This document shows, one piece after another, positions 24,989 through 34,082 of a stretch of DNA of 64,000 nt. The notes under the pieces were generated by a model. The model did no database searches and was not told the origin of the DNA. It saw only the letters and a program-made list of their open reading frames with translations. A program made the position numbers and the translations under genes. Every line of letters begins with the position of its first letter. The stretch's first letter is position 1. Origin of the DNA: an uncultured Bacteroidales bacterium (lineage in GTDB: Bacteria > Bacteroidota > Bacteroidia > Bacteroidales > UBA932); contig CAJOKD010000002.1 of the NCBI GenBank assembly GCA_905235085.1, forward strand, positions 1-64,000, in the 5' to 3' direction.

Positions 24989-26814
24989 GAAGGCTTCCGA
25001 CATACCTTCCGGGAGTGATTCTCCTGGCTTTCCTCCTTGTGTTCCCGGTCTCCTGCGAACGGACCGATCCGGAAGCACAGATGGAGGAGGCGCGTGCTGC
25101 CTTGATGTCCAACTATTACTCCGCCAAGTACTTCCGCAAGGTTGAGGTGACAGGAGACAAGGTGGAGATCACATTCAGCAGCGGAGATCCCGTGATACTT
25201 GACAAAACAAGGGTCAAGGTGGTGGATTGCAGGATAGCCCCGGTTCCGGAAGCCACTCCGTCCCAGGACGGAAACGTACCTGACGGGAATGCTTCAATTT
25301 CCTGGGTGGCATATGACTATCATTACCTGTATCTGGGTTTGTCGAACGGCCATATGCTGCTGATTCCGGATTCCCCGGAGCTTTCGCTCCACACCGTCAG
25401 CTTCCTCAAGGAGGATAATCCTTCTTTGTCGGAAGACCTTGTCCTACATCCTTCAGGGAATATCCTGACGGGCAAGCTTCCCGCCGGTTCCGACGGGTTC
25501 CTGCTCAAGCCGCGTTTCCTGTACAGGGGGAAGTCCCTGACTCTTGACGGAGTCCCGCTGAAGGATGAAGCCCTTGATTTCGGCAAGAGGACAAGTTGCA
25601 GGATAGACCTTTCCGGCGGAGGCTCGGTGTCATATACCATCATCCTTACGGAAGACTTCCCGACGGTTAGGATATACACCGACGGGGGGGCCGCTATCGT
25701 TTCCAAGACTGATTATGTCACCGGAAGGATAGTCATCGACGATCCCGAAAGGAGATATTCCGAGATGGAGCACTACGAAGGGACGATGAAGATACGGGGA
25801 CGCGGCAATTCCACCTGGAACATGCCGAAGAAGCCTTACCGGATCAAGCTTGACCAAAAGGTATCCATATTCGGAATCCATGAGGACAAGGATTGGGTGT
25901 TGCTGGCGAACTACGCCGACAAGACCCTGCTCCGCAATGCGGTGGCGATGCGGATATCCGATATTTGCGGCATGTCCTGGACTCCGGCGATCTATCAAGT
26001 CGAGGTGTATCTCAATGATGAATACCAGGGATGCTATGCCTTCTCGGAGCACAAGAAAGTTTCTGCATCCAGGGTACAGCTTTCTTCCGAGGGCAACTAT
26101 CTCGAGATCGAGGCCGGCATCGACGAGCCGGCTTGGTTCCGGACCGGTATGAATATCCTGATCCAGTTCAAGGAACCCGAGAATCCTGATGAAGGAAGGA
26201 TCGCCAGTGTCAAGGGTTTCCTGGATGCATTCGAGGAGTGCCTTTTGACGGAAGGCCGCGGAGATCCGGTGACGGGGTATCCTTCCCGTATCGACATTCC
26301 TTCCTTCATCAACCAGTACATAATACAGGAATTGACGAAGAACATCGATGCAGACCTGTTCAAGAGCCAGTTCCTGACATTGGAGCCGGGCGGCCTCCTG
26401 ACGTTCCCGCACGTCTGGGACTTCGACCTGGCCATCGGCAACTGTGACTATTTTTCAGGCCATCCCGGTATGGACAATTCATACAGGGGATGGTATATCC
26501 GCAACTATTCCCAGGAAGGACGGAATACCGGCTGGTACTGGTACCTTTTCAAGGATCCGGCTTTCGTGGCCGCCGTAAAGGCACGCTGGAAGGAGTTGTA
26601 TCCTGCTTTGGAGGCTCTCGGGGAGGATATCCCAGCCATGGCTTCCAGGCTCAGCGGTGCCGCCCACCGCAATTTCGACCGCTGGGATATCCTCGGGACT
26701 TACGTCTGGCCGAACGTAATGGTCCTTGGAGACTATATGGCCGAAGTAAAGTATATGCAGAAATTCTATCAGGACCGTCTTCATTGGATGGATTCTGAAA
26801 TTAATTTTTGGTAG
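24985..26814 (+). CDS. CotH-kinase-like surface lipoprotein
   Basis: 609 residues read from a TTG start that overlaps the preceding TGA (actTGA); an in-frame GTG at about 25015 is the alternative. The N-terminus MRRLPTYLPGVILLAFLLV with FPVSC gives a lipoprotein signal. After a beta-rich region (about 40-240) comes a CotH-type domain: GTMKIRGRGNSTWNMPKKPY, RIKLDQK, DWVLLANYADKTLLRNAVAM, QGCYAFSEHKKVS, and the metal/active-site-like FPHVWDFDLAIGNC. CotH proteins are atypical protein kinases first known from spore coats and common as Bacteroidetes surface lipoproteins. In a nucleoside-harvesting locus its substrate is unclear; it may phosphorylate a surface partner or act only as a binding fold. 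Confidence 0.8.
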   Translation: MRRLPTYLPGVILLAFLLVFPVSCERTDPEAQMEEARAALMSNYYSAKYFRKVEVTGDKVEITFSSGDPVILDKTRVKVVDCRIAPVPEATPSQDGNVPDGNASISWVAYDYHYLYLGLSNGHMLLIPDSPELSLHTVSFLKEDNPSLSEDLVLHPSGNILTGKLPAGSDGFLLKPRFLYRGKSLTLDGVPLKDEALDFGKRTSCRIDLSGGGSVSYTIILTEDFPTVRIYTDGGAAIVSKTDYVTGRIVIDDPERRYSEMEHYEGTMKIRGRGNSTWNMPKKPYRIKLDQKVSIFGIHEDKDWVLLANYADKTLLRNAVAMRISDICGMSWTPAIYQVEVYLNDEYQGCYAFSEHKKVSASRVQLSSEGNYLEIEAGIDEPAWFRTGMNILIQFKEPENPDEGRIASVKGFLDAFEECLLTEGRGDPVTGYPSRIDIPSFINQYIIQELTKNIDADLFKSQFLTLEPGGLLTFPHVWDFDLAIGNCDYFSGHPGMDNSYRGWYIRNYSQEGRNTGWYWYLFKDPAFVAAVKARWKELYPALEALGEDIPAMASRLSGAAHRNFDRWDILGTYVWPNVMVLGDYMAEVKYMQKFYQDRLHWMDSEINFW

Positions 26815-26840
26815 AGGCAATTTTTAATTTTTATTGAGAT

Positions 26841-27764
26841 ATGAGCAAAATCATCGTTGCAGGTAGCTCCAACATAGATATGAACATCTATGTAGAGAGA
26901 CTTCCCCGTCCGGGGGAGACCATCGGAGAAGGTCGTTTTATGCAGGCTAACGGCGGCAAAGGTGCCAATCAGGCAGTCGCCGCGGGCAGATTGGGAGGTG
27001 ACGTACTGTTCCTGACTTGCGTCGGAGACGATATGCAGGGACGTATGCTGAAGGATGTATTCGCTTCCGACGGAATCAATACGTCAAGGATGAAATTCAG
27101 TTCAGCTTCTCCTACAGGTACGGCCCTGATATTCGTGGCTGATGATGGTGAGAACAGCATTGCGGTTGCGCCTGGGGCCAACCGTGAACTGCTTCCTTCG
27201 GATATCGATGCCGCGGAACCGGTGTTGGACGGGGCGGAGTTCCTGCTGATGCAGCTGGAGATTCCTTTCGAGACGGTCCGTCACGCTGCGGATATCGCCG
27301 CCGCTAAGAATGTCAAGGTGGTCCTCAATCCGGCACCTATGGCCGGCGAGATTCCTTCCGAGCTGCTCGGAAAGCTATGGTTGATCACCCCTAACGAGAC
27401 TGAGGCGGAAAAACTGACCGGAATCACCATCGGATCCGTGGATGATGCTTTCAAGGCAGCAGATATCCTCCTCGGTAAGGGGGTCGATAACGTGATAGTG
27501 ACGATGGGTAGTTCCGGTTCTGTGGTATGCAACTCCTCCTTGAGGGTGGTGGTCCCTTCGCGCAAAGTGACTGCCGTCGATACCGTAGGAGCCGGCGATG
27601 TCTACAACGGAGCGTTGGTAACCGCCCTTTCAGAGGGCAAGGACCTGGTGCAGGCCGCCCGTTTCGCGACCGTTGCCTCTTCAATAGCTGTCACCAGGCC
27701 GGGAGCCCAGTCGGCAGTGCCTACTCGTCAAGAGGTTGACGAAGCCCTGGCTTCGTTCCAATAG
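26841..27764 (+). CDS. rbsK: Ribokinase (PfkB family)
   Basis: 307 residues, cytoplasmic. PfkB signature 1 at about 37-55 (ANGGKGANQAVAAGRLGG), and signature 2 near the C-terminus (DTVGAGDVYNGALVTALSEG) with the catalytic Asp. The N-terminus (SKIIVAGSSNIDMNIYVERL) is the ribokinase form. It phosphorylates D-ribose to ribose-5-phosphate. Its 3' end overlaps that of the convergent symporter gene by 44 bases. As the terminal gene of the PUL it supports ribose as the catabolised moiety. Confidence 0.92.
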   Translation: MSKIIVAGSSNIDMNIYVERLPRPGETIGEGRFMQANGGKGANQAVAAGRLGGDVLFLTCVGDDMQGRMLKDVFASDGINTSRMKFSSASPTGTALIFVADDGENSIAVAPGANRELLPSDIDAAEPVLDGAEFLLMQLEIPFETVRHAADIAAAKNVKVVLNPAPMAGEIPSELLGKLWLITPNETEAEKLTGITIGSVDDAFKAADILLGKGVDNVIVTMGSSGSVVCNSSLRVVVPSRKVTAVDTVGAGDVYNGALVTALSEGKDLVQAARFATVASSIAVTRPGAQSAVPTRQEVDEALASFQ

Positions 27765-29196
27765 ACAGGAGAAACAGTCCGAGGAAGGCGAACAAGGCGT
27801 TTATAAGGAGGATCTCATAGGAGAAAGTATAGCCTCCGAACCATCTTTCCGAATTGGACTGGATGATGAAGCAGAGGACAGGTGAGAGTACTGCCACGAG
27901 CGGTACCCACCTGTCCCTTACTTGTCTGTGCGTGAGAAGTCCGAAAGCGAACATTCCCAGGATCGGGCCGTAGGTATAGCTTGCCAGCTTGTACACGGCA
28001 TCGATGGCGGAATTGGTATTCAGGAAATGGAATACGAGAATCGCCACTCCCATCAGCACGGCCATCGCGAGGTGGACTTTCTTCCTGACGGAGGTTACCT
28101 GTCCTTCCGTCCTGCCTTTGGTCCCGAGGATATCCACCGTGAATGAAGTTGTCAGCGCGGTCAATGCTGAGCCTCCCGCAGAATATGCGCAGGAAACAAG
28201 CCCTATCACGAAGAAAACGCCTGCGACGGGAGGAAGCCATCCTCCTGTGGCGACGGCCGGGAACAGGGTATCACCGGTCTGGGGAATACCTTTAGCCTGT
28301 GCGAATACATACATCAGAACACCGAGGCAGAGGAACAGAAATATTACAGGAACTTGGAGCAATCCGCTGGTTATCAGGTTTTTCTGTGAGTCCTTGGCGT
28401 TCCGGCTGGCCAGAGTGCGTTGCATCAGGTCCTGGTCCAGGCCGGTCATAGCGACTACGGTAAACACTCCGGCCAGGAACTGTTTCCAGAAGTATTCCTT
28501 GTGGTTGATGTCGTCGAAGAAGAATATCCTGGAATATTCGCTGTCCTTGATGGTCTGGCATATTCCGGAGAACCCGAGGCCGAGGTCCTTGGCGATGAAC
28601 ACGATAGCCAGGACTATGGATGCTACCATACAAACGGTCTTCAGGGTGTCGGTCCATATCACCGACTTGACTCCTCCCCTGAATGTATACAGCAGGACGA
28701 TTCCGACGCTGATGGCGACGTTGAGGAGGAAAGGAAGATCCAGCGGATCGAATACCATCAGCTGCAGGGTGACGCAGACCAGGAAGAGCCTGACTGCGGC
28801 TCCAAGGATCTTGGATATGAAGAAAAACCACGCTCCGGTCTTGTGGGAGGCCATTCCGAACCTTTCATCCAGATACTGGTATATGGATACCATATTCATC
28901 CTGAACAGGACAGGGGTCAGGACGAAGGCGATTACCAGATAGCCCACGAAAAAACCCAGGACCATCTGCATATACCCCATCGCCGTTCCTCCCAGGCCGA
29001 CCATTCCTGGCACGGAGACATAGGTCACTCCGGACATCGGGGCTCCTATCATCGCAATGGCGACTATCCACCACGGGGCTTTCCTTCCTCCGTTGAAGAA
29101 GCCTTCGTTACCGGTGTTCCTTGACGATATGGCCGCCACGGCAAGCATTACCGCAAAATATGCGAGTACAGTGATTATGACTGCAGCAGGAGACAT
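27721..29196 (-). CDS. Sodium:solute symporter family (SSS) permease
   Basis: 491 residues with about thirteen hydrophobic helices; VITVLAYFAVMLAVAAISS, GYLVIAFVLTPVLFRMN, SIYQYLDERFG and TGLDQDLMQRTLASRNAKDS are typical of the SSS/SLC5 family. It imports a solute with Na+ across the inner membrane. Next to a nucleoside hydrolase and ribokinase, ribose or a nucleoside is the plausible solute, but the gene is convergent and could serve another purpose. The 3' end overlaps rbsK by 44 bases; its start overlaps the ispF stop region by 22 bases, so it is transcribed behind ispF. Confidence 0.88.
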   Translation of the reverse strand: MSPAAVIITVLAYFAVMLAVAAISSRNTGNEGFFNGGRKAPWWIVAIAMIGAPMSGVTYVSVPGMVGLGGTAMGYMQMVLGFFVGYLVIAFVLTPVLFRMNMVSIYQYLDERFGMASHKTGAWFFFISKILGAAVRLFLVCVTLQLMVFDPLDLPFLLNVAISVGIVLLYTFRGGVKSVIWTDTLKTVCMVASIVLAIVFIAKDLGLGFSGICQTIKDSEYSRIFFFDDINHKEYFWKQFLAGVFTVVAMTGLDQDLMQRTLASRNAKDSQKNLITSGLLQVPVIFLFLCLGVLMYVFAQAKGIPQTGDTLFPAVATGGWLPPVAGVFFVIGLVSCAYSAGGSALTALTTSFTVDILGTKGRTEGQVTSVRKKVHLAMAVLMGVAILVFHFLNTNSAIDAVYKLASYTYGPILGMFAFGLLTHRQVRDRWVPLVAVLSPVLCFIIQSNSERWFGGYTFSYEILLINALFAFLGLFLLSIGTKPGLRQPLDE

Positions 29197-29696
29197 TCTG
29201 CTTCTTTTTTACTGGTCAGCAGGACTGTTGCCCATACCTCGCAGCCCTCACCGCGCCCCACGAAACCGAGCCTTTCGGTAGTGGTCGCCTTGACGGAAAC
29301 CCGGGAGATGTCGATGTCCATCGTTTCTGCGAGGGTTTCGCGCATCCTGTCGATATATGGCCGGAGTTTGGGCTCCTGGAGGGCTACCGTGATGTCCACG
29401 TTCCCGATTGCATATTCATTGGCCGCGGTCATTTCCACGACCTTCCGGAGGAGGACCTTGCTATCTATGCCTTTGTACTTGGGATCGCTGTCCGGAAAAT
29501 GCAGTCCGATATCGCCAAGTGCCGCAGCACCGAGCAGGGCATCGCAGAGAGCGTGGATGGCGACATCGCCGTCCGAGTGGGCGACGAAACCCTTGTCGCT
29601 GTCAACCTTTATTCCGCAAAGCCACATCGGCAATCCTTCCCGGATCGCGTGCACGTCATATCCGTTCCCGATCCTGAATCCTATTTCCCGCTTCAT
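29175..29696 (-). CDS. ispF: 2-C-methyl-D-erythritol 2,4-cyclodiphosphate synthase
   Basis: 173 residues. Zinc site GNGYDVHAI at the N-terminus, HSDGDVAIHALCDALLGAAA (YgbB signature), DIGLHFPDSDPKYKG, and KATTTERLGFVGRGEG at the C-terminus. It cyclises CDP-ME-2-phosphate in the non-mevalonate isoprenoid pathway; ispE of the same pathway is encoded at 42148-42990. Leads a two-gene minus-strand unit with the SSS symporter (22-base overlap). Confidence 0.96.
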   Translation of the reverse strand: MKREIGFRIGNGYDVHAIREGLPMWLCGIKVDSDKGFVAHSDGDVAIHALCDALLGAAALGDIGLHFPDSDPKYKGIDSKVLLRKVVEMTAANEYAIGNVDITVALQEPKLRPYIDRMRETLAETMDIDISRVSVKATTTERLGFVGRGEGCEVWATVLLTSKKEAECLLLQS

Positions 29697-29700
29697 TGCA

Positions 29701-29753
29701 TTTTCGATTAAGACTGTTCTTTTCGATTAAGAGTATTCATCAATGCAAAGATA
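29701..29753 (-). promoter_or_regulatory. ispF upstream region: -7 box and 13-base direct repeat
   Basis: CAAAGATA on the plus strand (29746-29753) is a TATCTTTG -7 box for ispF. Between it and the start, TTTTCGATTAAGA occurs twice (29701-29713 and 29720-29732) in the predicted 5' leader. No -33 element of good spacing was seen. Confidence 0.45.
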
Positions 29754-29782
29754 TAGCATTTTTTGTTTCGGGAATATAAATC

Positions 29783-29906
29783 CGGCGGATATACTTGGCC
29801 GACGGATATACTTGACCATTGTTCACATTCGGCTGTCGGATAGACTCAACAGTCGTACATACTTAGTCTTCGTACATTCTGGGCCGTCGTACATCCTTGG
29901 CCGTCG
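29783..29906. repeat. Degenerate 17-24 base tandem repeats
   Basis: Six imperfect copies in a row: GGCGGATATACTTGGCCGA, CGGATATACTTGACCATTG, a CGGATAGACTCAACAGTCG copy, TACATACTTAGTCTTCG, TACATTCTGGGCCGTCG and TACATCCTTGGCCGTCG. The last three agree best. They lie in the gene-free stretch between ispF and the symporter gene; no coding sequence covers them. Confidence 0.6.
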
Positions 29907-30010
29907 CGGAAACCAATGTGCCCTCCGTCCGAGGCCTTGCCGGCTGTGATACGTTCTTTCTGGCTGCAGTACCTTCTTGCTTGAGGTGGACCAAGGCATT
30001 CCGCCAAACA

Positions 30011-30106
30011 GCTGCGCAACGATACCCCCTGCAGGGCTGCGAAGCAGCAAGCGCCTGGGGTTGCAGCCACTGACGCGAAGGGATGCCCGAGTGGGTCGGG
30101 AATGAC
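30011..30106. repeat. Dispersed hairpin repeat, copy 1
   Basis: Contains AGGGCTGCGAAGCAGCAAGC followed by GCC, where GCTGC-GAA-GCAGC forms a small hairpin, then a block CACTGACGCGAAGGGATGCC and a second hairpin CCCGA-GTGGG-TCGGG ending GAATGAC. The same order of blocks occurs at 54706-54807. The remaining 30107-30267 is GC-rich then T/G-rich with a TAAATTTG -7 box at 30236-30243 for the next gene; nothing else is recognised in this 570-base gap. Confidence 0.75.
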
Positions 30107-30267
30107 GCAGAACAGGTCGGGCATGATGGAAGGCGGGAGGAGGAAAGAAAGGAGAAAAGATGGATGGGCAGGTGGTGTTAAGGGGGTGGGTGAATGTTGT
30201 TGTTGGTTTTATGGGGCGATTACACTGGAATTTGTTAAATTTGTACTTCGGAAATCTGGAATAACCA

Positions 30268-31500
30268 ATGAAAAGCACATTCCTGAATAGTTACGGCCAG
30301 ACGTTGCTGCTCCTGCTCGGTGTAGGCATCGGAGCTCTTTGCGGAGCCCTTCTCGGCCCTTCCGCATCGGTCGTCAAGCCTGTCGGCGAGTTGTTCCTGA
30401 ACCTGATGTTCGTACTTGTCGTTCCGGTGGTTTTCTTCAGCGTAGCCTCTTCTATGTTCAGGATGACCAGGGACAGGAAGGTCGGAAGCGTGCTGGGTTG
30501 GTCGGTAGTGGTTTTCCTCGTTATGTCGGTGGTCGCCGGAGTACTGACCTGGCTGGTCTGCGAGTTCTGGAACCCGCTCGGCCAATTCGCTACCAGGATC
30601 CCTCCGGAGCGTACGGGAGTCGGAGGCTTGGTCATAGGAGGCAACTCCGTAGCCAAGACCGTGGTGAATATGTTCACCGTCGACGAATTCTCCAAGCTGC
30701 TCAGCCACACCAAGCTTCTTCCATTGATAGTATTCTCCGGCTTTTTCGGAATAGCCACTGCCCTTGCCGGGGAGAAGGGAGAGCCAGTAGCAAAATTGCT
30801 ACATAGCGGTATGTCCGTGGTTATGGAAGTGATGAGGATACTTATGTATGCGGCACCGATCTGCTTGGGCTGCTATTTCGCCGACCTGACAGGCAAGATA
30901 GGCGGCCAGATCGTCGGGGGCTACCTTAACACCCTGCTGATCTTCCTGGCTGTCACCGTCGTGGTGTTCTTCGCAGTGAATACAGCCTATATGGCCATCC
31001 TCGGAGGCAAGGAAGCGGTGAAGATATATTGGAAACACATCCCAGGGCCTGCCCTGATGGCAGTTTCATCCTGCTCCAGTGCTGCTACGATACCGATGAG
31101 CATCCAAGCCTCCAAGAAGATGGGAATAGCGGAGACGGTGGCAGAATCGGTAATTCCGATCGGCATCAACATACACAAGGACGGATCAGTCATCGCCGGA
31201 GTGCTCAGGATAGTCTTCACCGTGGCATTCTTCGGCCTGAGCGGATATGGTTGCTTTGAAATAGTCGGTATCGCCATACTTACCAGCCTCGTTGTCGGAG
31301 CCATTCCGGTAGGAGGCATGGCGGCTGAAATACTGGCCTGTTCCTTCCTTGGGATCGAACCTGGATTCGCGGCGACCTTGCTGGTCATAAGTACGCTGGT
31401 CGATATTCCTGCCACGTTGCTGAATACTTCCGACAATGTGGTTGCGGCGGCCTGGGTCGACCGGTTGTGTGGGAGGAAGGCAGAAGAGAAACAAGTTTGA
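30268..31500 (+). CDS. Dicarboxylate/amino-acid:cation (Na+ or H+) symporter
   Basis: 410 residues. Typical DAACS (SLC1) features: N-terminal helices with GALLGP, NLMFVLVVPVVFFSVASSMF, the serine-rich re-entrant loop SSCSSAATIPMSIQASKKMG, the PIGINIHKDGSVI motif and GGMAAEILACSFLGIEPGFA near the C-terminus. It couples uptake of an acidic or small neutral amino acid or dicarboxylate to cation influx. The following acyltransferase gene starts 2 bases after its stop, so the two form an operon. Confidence 0.92.
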   Translation: MKSTFLNSYGQTLLLLLGVGIGALCGALLGPSASVVKPVGELFLNLMFVLVVPVVFFSVASSMFRMTRDRKVGSVLGWSVVVFLVMSVVAGVLTWLVCEFWNPLGQFATRIPPERTGVGGLVIGGNSVAKTVVNMFTVDEFSKLLSHTKLLPLIVFSGFFGIATALAGEKGEPVAKLLHSGMSVVMEVMRILMYAAPICLGCYFADLTGKIGGQIVGGYLNTLLIFLAVTVVVFFAVNTAYMAILGGKEAVKIYWKHIPGPALMAVSSCSSAATIPMSIQASKKMGIAETVAESVIPIGINIHKDGSVIAGVLRIVFTVAFFGLSGYGCFEIVGIAILTSLVVGAIPVGGMAAEILACSFLGIEPGFAATLLVISTLVDIPATLLNTSDNVVAAAWVDRLCGRKAEEKQV

Positions 31501-31502
31501 CA

Positions 31503-32528
31503 ATGATCAGGCACATCTACAGACACAAGGGAAGGTTTGACTTCGAGGCGGGAGGAAGCATAGACAATCTTGAAGTCGTTTATCATACATCACCTTCGGG
31601 TTATTCCCCGGACAAGAAAGTAATTTGGCTGCTGCACGCCCTGACGGCCTCTTCGGATGCCGAGGGAGAATGGTGGCCGGCGCTCGTAGGTCCCGGGAAG
31701 ACCATAGACACCGAAAAGTATTTCGTAATATGCGCCAACGTCCTGGGTTCAGCCTGCGGATCTTCCGGCCCGGCCCAGGTCAATCCCAAGACAGGAAATC
31801 CATATTATCTTGATTTTCCGAAGGTTACGGTACACGATACGGTTGAGGCGTTCGACCTTCTCAGGGAGTCCCTCGGAATCCCCGCCATCGATATGGTAGT
31901 CAGTACATCGATGGGCGGATTCATGGCCTTCGACTGGGTTGCCTGGAAGCCGGAACTGTTCAGGAAGATATTCTTCATAGCTACCGGGGCAAGGGTGACC
32001 CCGTGGCTGACCGGATTCAATTCAGCGATGAAGATGGCCCTGCTTGCCGATCCTACTTTTATGGAACGCAAGACCCTGAAGGGCGGGATGGACGGCCTGA
32101 AAGCGGCCCGTACCATCGCCCTCCTTACCTATCGTTGCGAAGAGGGCTTGTTCAAGCAGACCGAAGACTCGCAGGACGTGATGTTCGCCGACAAGGCCGG
32201 CTCATACTACCGGCACCAGAGCTCCAAGTTCGTCAAGGAATGGGATGCATATTCCTACCTGTATGTATGCAACGAAGTGGACAGCAACAATGTAGGAAGA
32301 GGCAGGGGAGGCGTGGAGAAGGTCCTCGGAGAGATCAAGGCGGACTGCACGTTCATCTGTATGTCCTCCGACGAGCTGTTCCCTCCGGAGGATATGGAAC
32401 CGTGGTCCAAGATGGTCCCGGGCGCCAAGTACCATCTTATCGATACCCCGTACGGGCACGATGGATTCCTTATTGAAACTGAAAGGATAGGGGAGATACT
32501 TCAGCCTGCACTGGACTCACTTGGCTAG
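31503..32528 (+). CDS. metX: Homoserine O-acetyltransferase-like alpha/beta hydrolase (MetX family)
   Basis: 341 residues from the ATG at 31503, two bases after the symporter stop. MetX features: LLHALTASSDAEGEWWPALV near 43-62, VICANVLGSACGSSGPAQVN near 75-94, nucleophile elbow STSMGGF (Ser 136), SSDELFPP (Asp 290) and YGHDGFL (His 319) completing the triad. It makes O-acetyl- (or succinyl-) homoserine for methionine synthesis. The usual GGSMGG motif is here STSMGG, and the loop is diverged, so homoserine specificity is likely but not certain. It converges with the C69 peptidase gene, overlapping by 4 bases. Confidence 0.8.
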   Translation: MIRHIYRHKGRFDFEAGGSIDNLEVVYHTSPSGYSPDKKVIWLLHALTASSDAEGEWWPALVGPGKTIDTEKYFVICANVLGSACGSSGPAQVNPKTGNPYYLDFPKVTVHDTVEAFDLLRESLGIPAIDMVVSTSMGGFMAFDWVAWKPELFRKIFFIATGARVTPWLTGFNSAMKMALLADPTFMERKTLKGGMDGLKAARTIALLTYRCEEGLFKQTEDSQDVMFADKAGSYYRHQSSKFVKEWDAYSYLYVCNEVDSNNVGRGRGGVEKVLGEIKADCTFICMSSDELFPPEDMEPWSKMVPGAKYHLIDTPYGHDGFLIETERIGEILQPALDSLG

Positions 32529-34078
32529 AAGCCTCGCCCGTGCTTCTGCCAGAGATAATCCTCAAGTTCTTCCCACTTCTTGGCCGCAGCGTTGTAGATC
32601 TTCTCGGTATAGGCGTTGAGGTTTTCCGTGGTCGGGTTGGCTTCCACTTCCGGAAGTCCTTCGAATCCAAGCTTTTCGATGGCCAGGATGTCATCGTTCA
32701 CCCTCTTCTTGTTCTTCTGCCAGGCAACGGTGGCCAGACGGTTCGGCCTGCGGAAAGTCCATAGGGCGCAATCCCTCTTGTAGTAGCGGTGACCGCAGGT
32801 GTCGAAGGCGGCCGGAACCTCGGTATTTCCCGAGAATATAGGGAATCGAGGGCTCTCGCCAGGGTTGTCCAGTGCATACCAGCAGACGCCACCAACGGCA
32901 TCAGGGAGCCAGTCCCTGCACTGGATCACCGTCGAATGGGAGCACCAGGCCACGGCCAGCGTGCGGGTGAATTCGACTGTGCCCGGAGCTATGGTATTCA
33001 ATGTGTTGCGCGTGTCGGTGGTGAGCCACGGATTGGCGATAGGACTTACCGTCGTTTTCTCAGGTTTGCCGTCCTTGGCCGGTGTGGTGAGAAGAACGTT
33101 CTTGCACATATCCAGTTCGGTACCTTCGTAGGTGCCGCGCAGGAGTTCCATAACCTTCCTGACATCCACCTTCCCTTCAGGCTTGACCGAAAACGGCAGC
33201 TCCTCCATATCCAAAGTCAGTCCGAGGGACGGGGCGAGGGCATTGAGTACGAAATATTCCCTCTCCTTGAAATTCTTGCCGCTTCCGTAGGATCCGTGGT
33301 AGGCTTTATAGAATATGAAATCACCTTCGCCGTCCCAGAGCCCATATTCCTTGGCGACCTCCTCCACGTTGGATGAGGCCATAAAGTAATCCTTGTTCTT
33401 GAGATCCAGCTTTCCGATCCTGGCGATGTTGGCCGAGACCGCGACCTCGTCGTCCGGAACCCTCTGGGCCGCCCATACAGCCCCTATCTTGTCCTTTCCG
33501 TTGCCGAGGATTTCGAAGAACCAGGCCTCTTTCTTGTCAATGACGGTGAGGCATTCGCCTCCGTCGGCATAGCCGTACTTCTCAGCAAGTGCACCCATCA
33601 CCTTGATGGCGTCACGGGCGTTGTCGCACTGCATCAGCGCAAGTCTGGCAAGTTCCTCGATATAGAACATGCTTTCCTTGTTCCGGAGGGTGTCAGGACC
33701 GGTGAAGGTGGTCTCTCCCATCGCCACTTGCTTCTCGTTGAGGCAAGGATAAGCGGTGTTGAGGTACTGCAGGGTCCTCCTCGGCATAGGAATCTCACCG
33801 GCGAACCGGACCCCCGTGGTATCTCCCCTGAAGGAAGTCTTGCGGGTGTTCTTGAGGACCTGGAATTTCTCGCTCCTGGAATGCTTCGCTGCCGGGACCA
33901 CGTCGATCCAGGTACGCGACACTCCGTCGCAGGTGTGTGATGTGATGACCGATCCGTCGGTCGAAGCCAGCCTTCCTACGACAATGCTGGTACATTCATC
34001 GAGCGCATTTTCTTCGTCCTGGCTCCAGGCAGAAACGCAGCAGAGCAGGATCGTCAGCAGTGCGAAGCATTTTTTCAT
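32525..34078 (-). CDS. C69-family dipeptidase (PepD/U34), exported
   Basis: 517 residues. A signal peptide (KKCFALLTILLCCVSAWSQ) is followed by the mature start ...LDECTSIVVGRLASTDGSV, in which the Cys (residue 29 of the precursor) becomes the N-terminal nucleophile of family C69 (Ntn hydrolase). GNGKDKIGAVWAAQRVPDDE and the C-terminal EKLGFEGLPEVE are typical. It hydrolyses dipeptides in the periplasm. Transcribed from its own promoter within the end of the TolC gene, with a leader hairpin. Confidence 0.9.
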   Translation of the reverse strand: MKKCFALLTILLCCVSAWSQDEENALDECTSIVVGRLASTDGSVITSHTCDGVSRTWIDVVPAAKHSRSEKFQVLKNTRKTSFRGDTTGVRFAGEIPMPRRTLQYLNTAYPCLNEKQVAMGETTFTGPDTLRNKESMFYIEELARLALMQCDNARDAIKVMGALAEKYGYADGGECLTVIDKKEAWFFEILGNGKDKIGAVWAAQRVPDDEVAVSANIARIGKLDLKNKDYFMASSNVEEVAKEYGLWDGEGDFIFYKAYHGSYGSGKNFKEREYFVLNALAPSLGLTLDMEELPFSVKPEGKVDVRKVMELLRGTYEGTELDMCKNVLLTTPAKDGKPEKTTVSPIANPWLTTDTRNTLNTIAPGTVEFTRTLAVAWCSHSTVIQCRDWLPDAVGGVCWYALDNPGESPRFPIFSGNTEVPAAFDTCGHRYYKRDCALWTFRRPNRLATVAWQKNKKRVNDDILAIEKLGFEGLPEVEANPTTENLNAYTEKIYNAAAKKWEELEDYLWQKHGRGF

Positions 34079-34082
34079 ATCC

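Noticed and set aside
29783..29906. CRISPR array
   Set aside because: Units are imperfect, adjacent without constant-length spacers and there are no cas genes.
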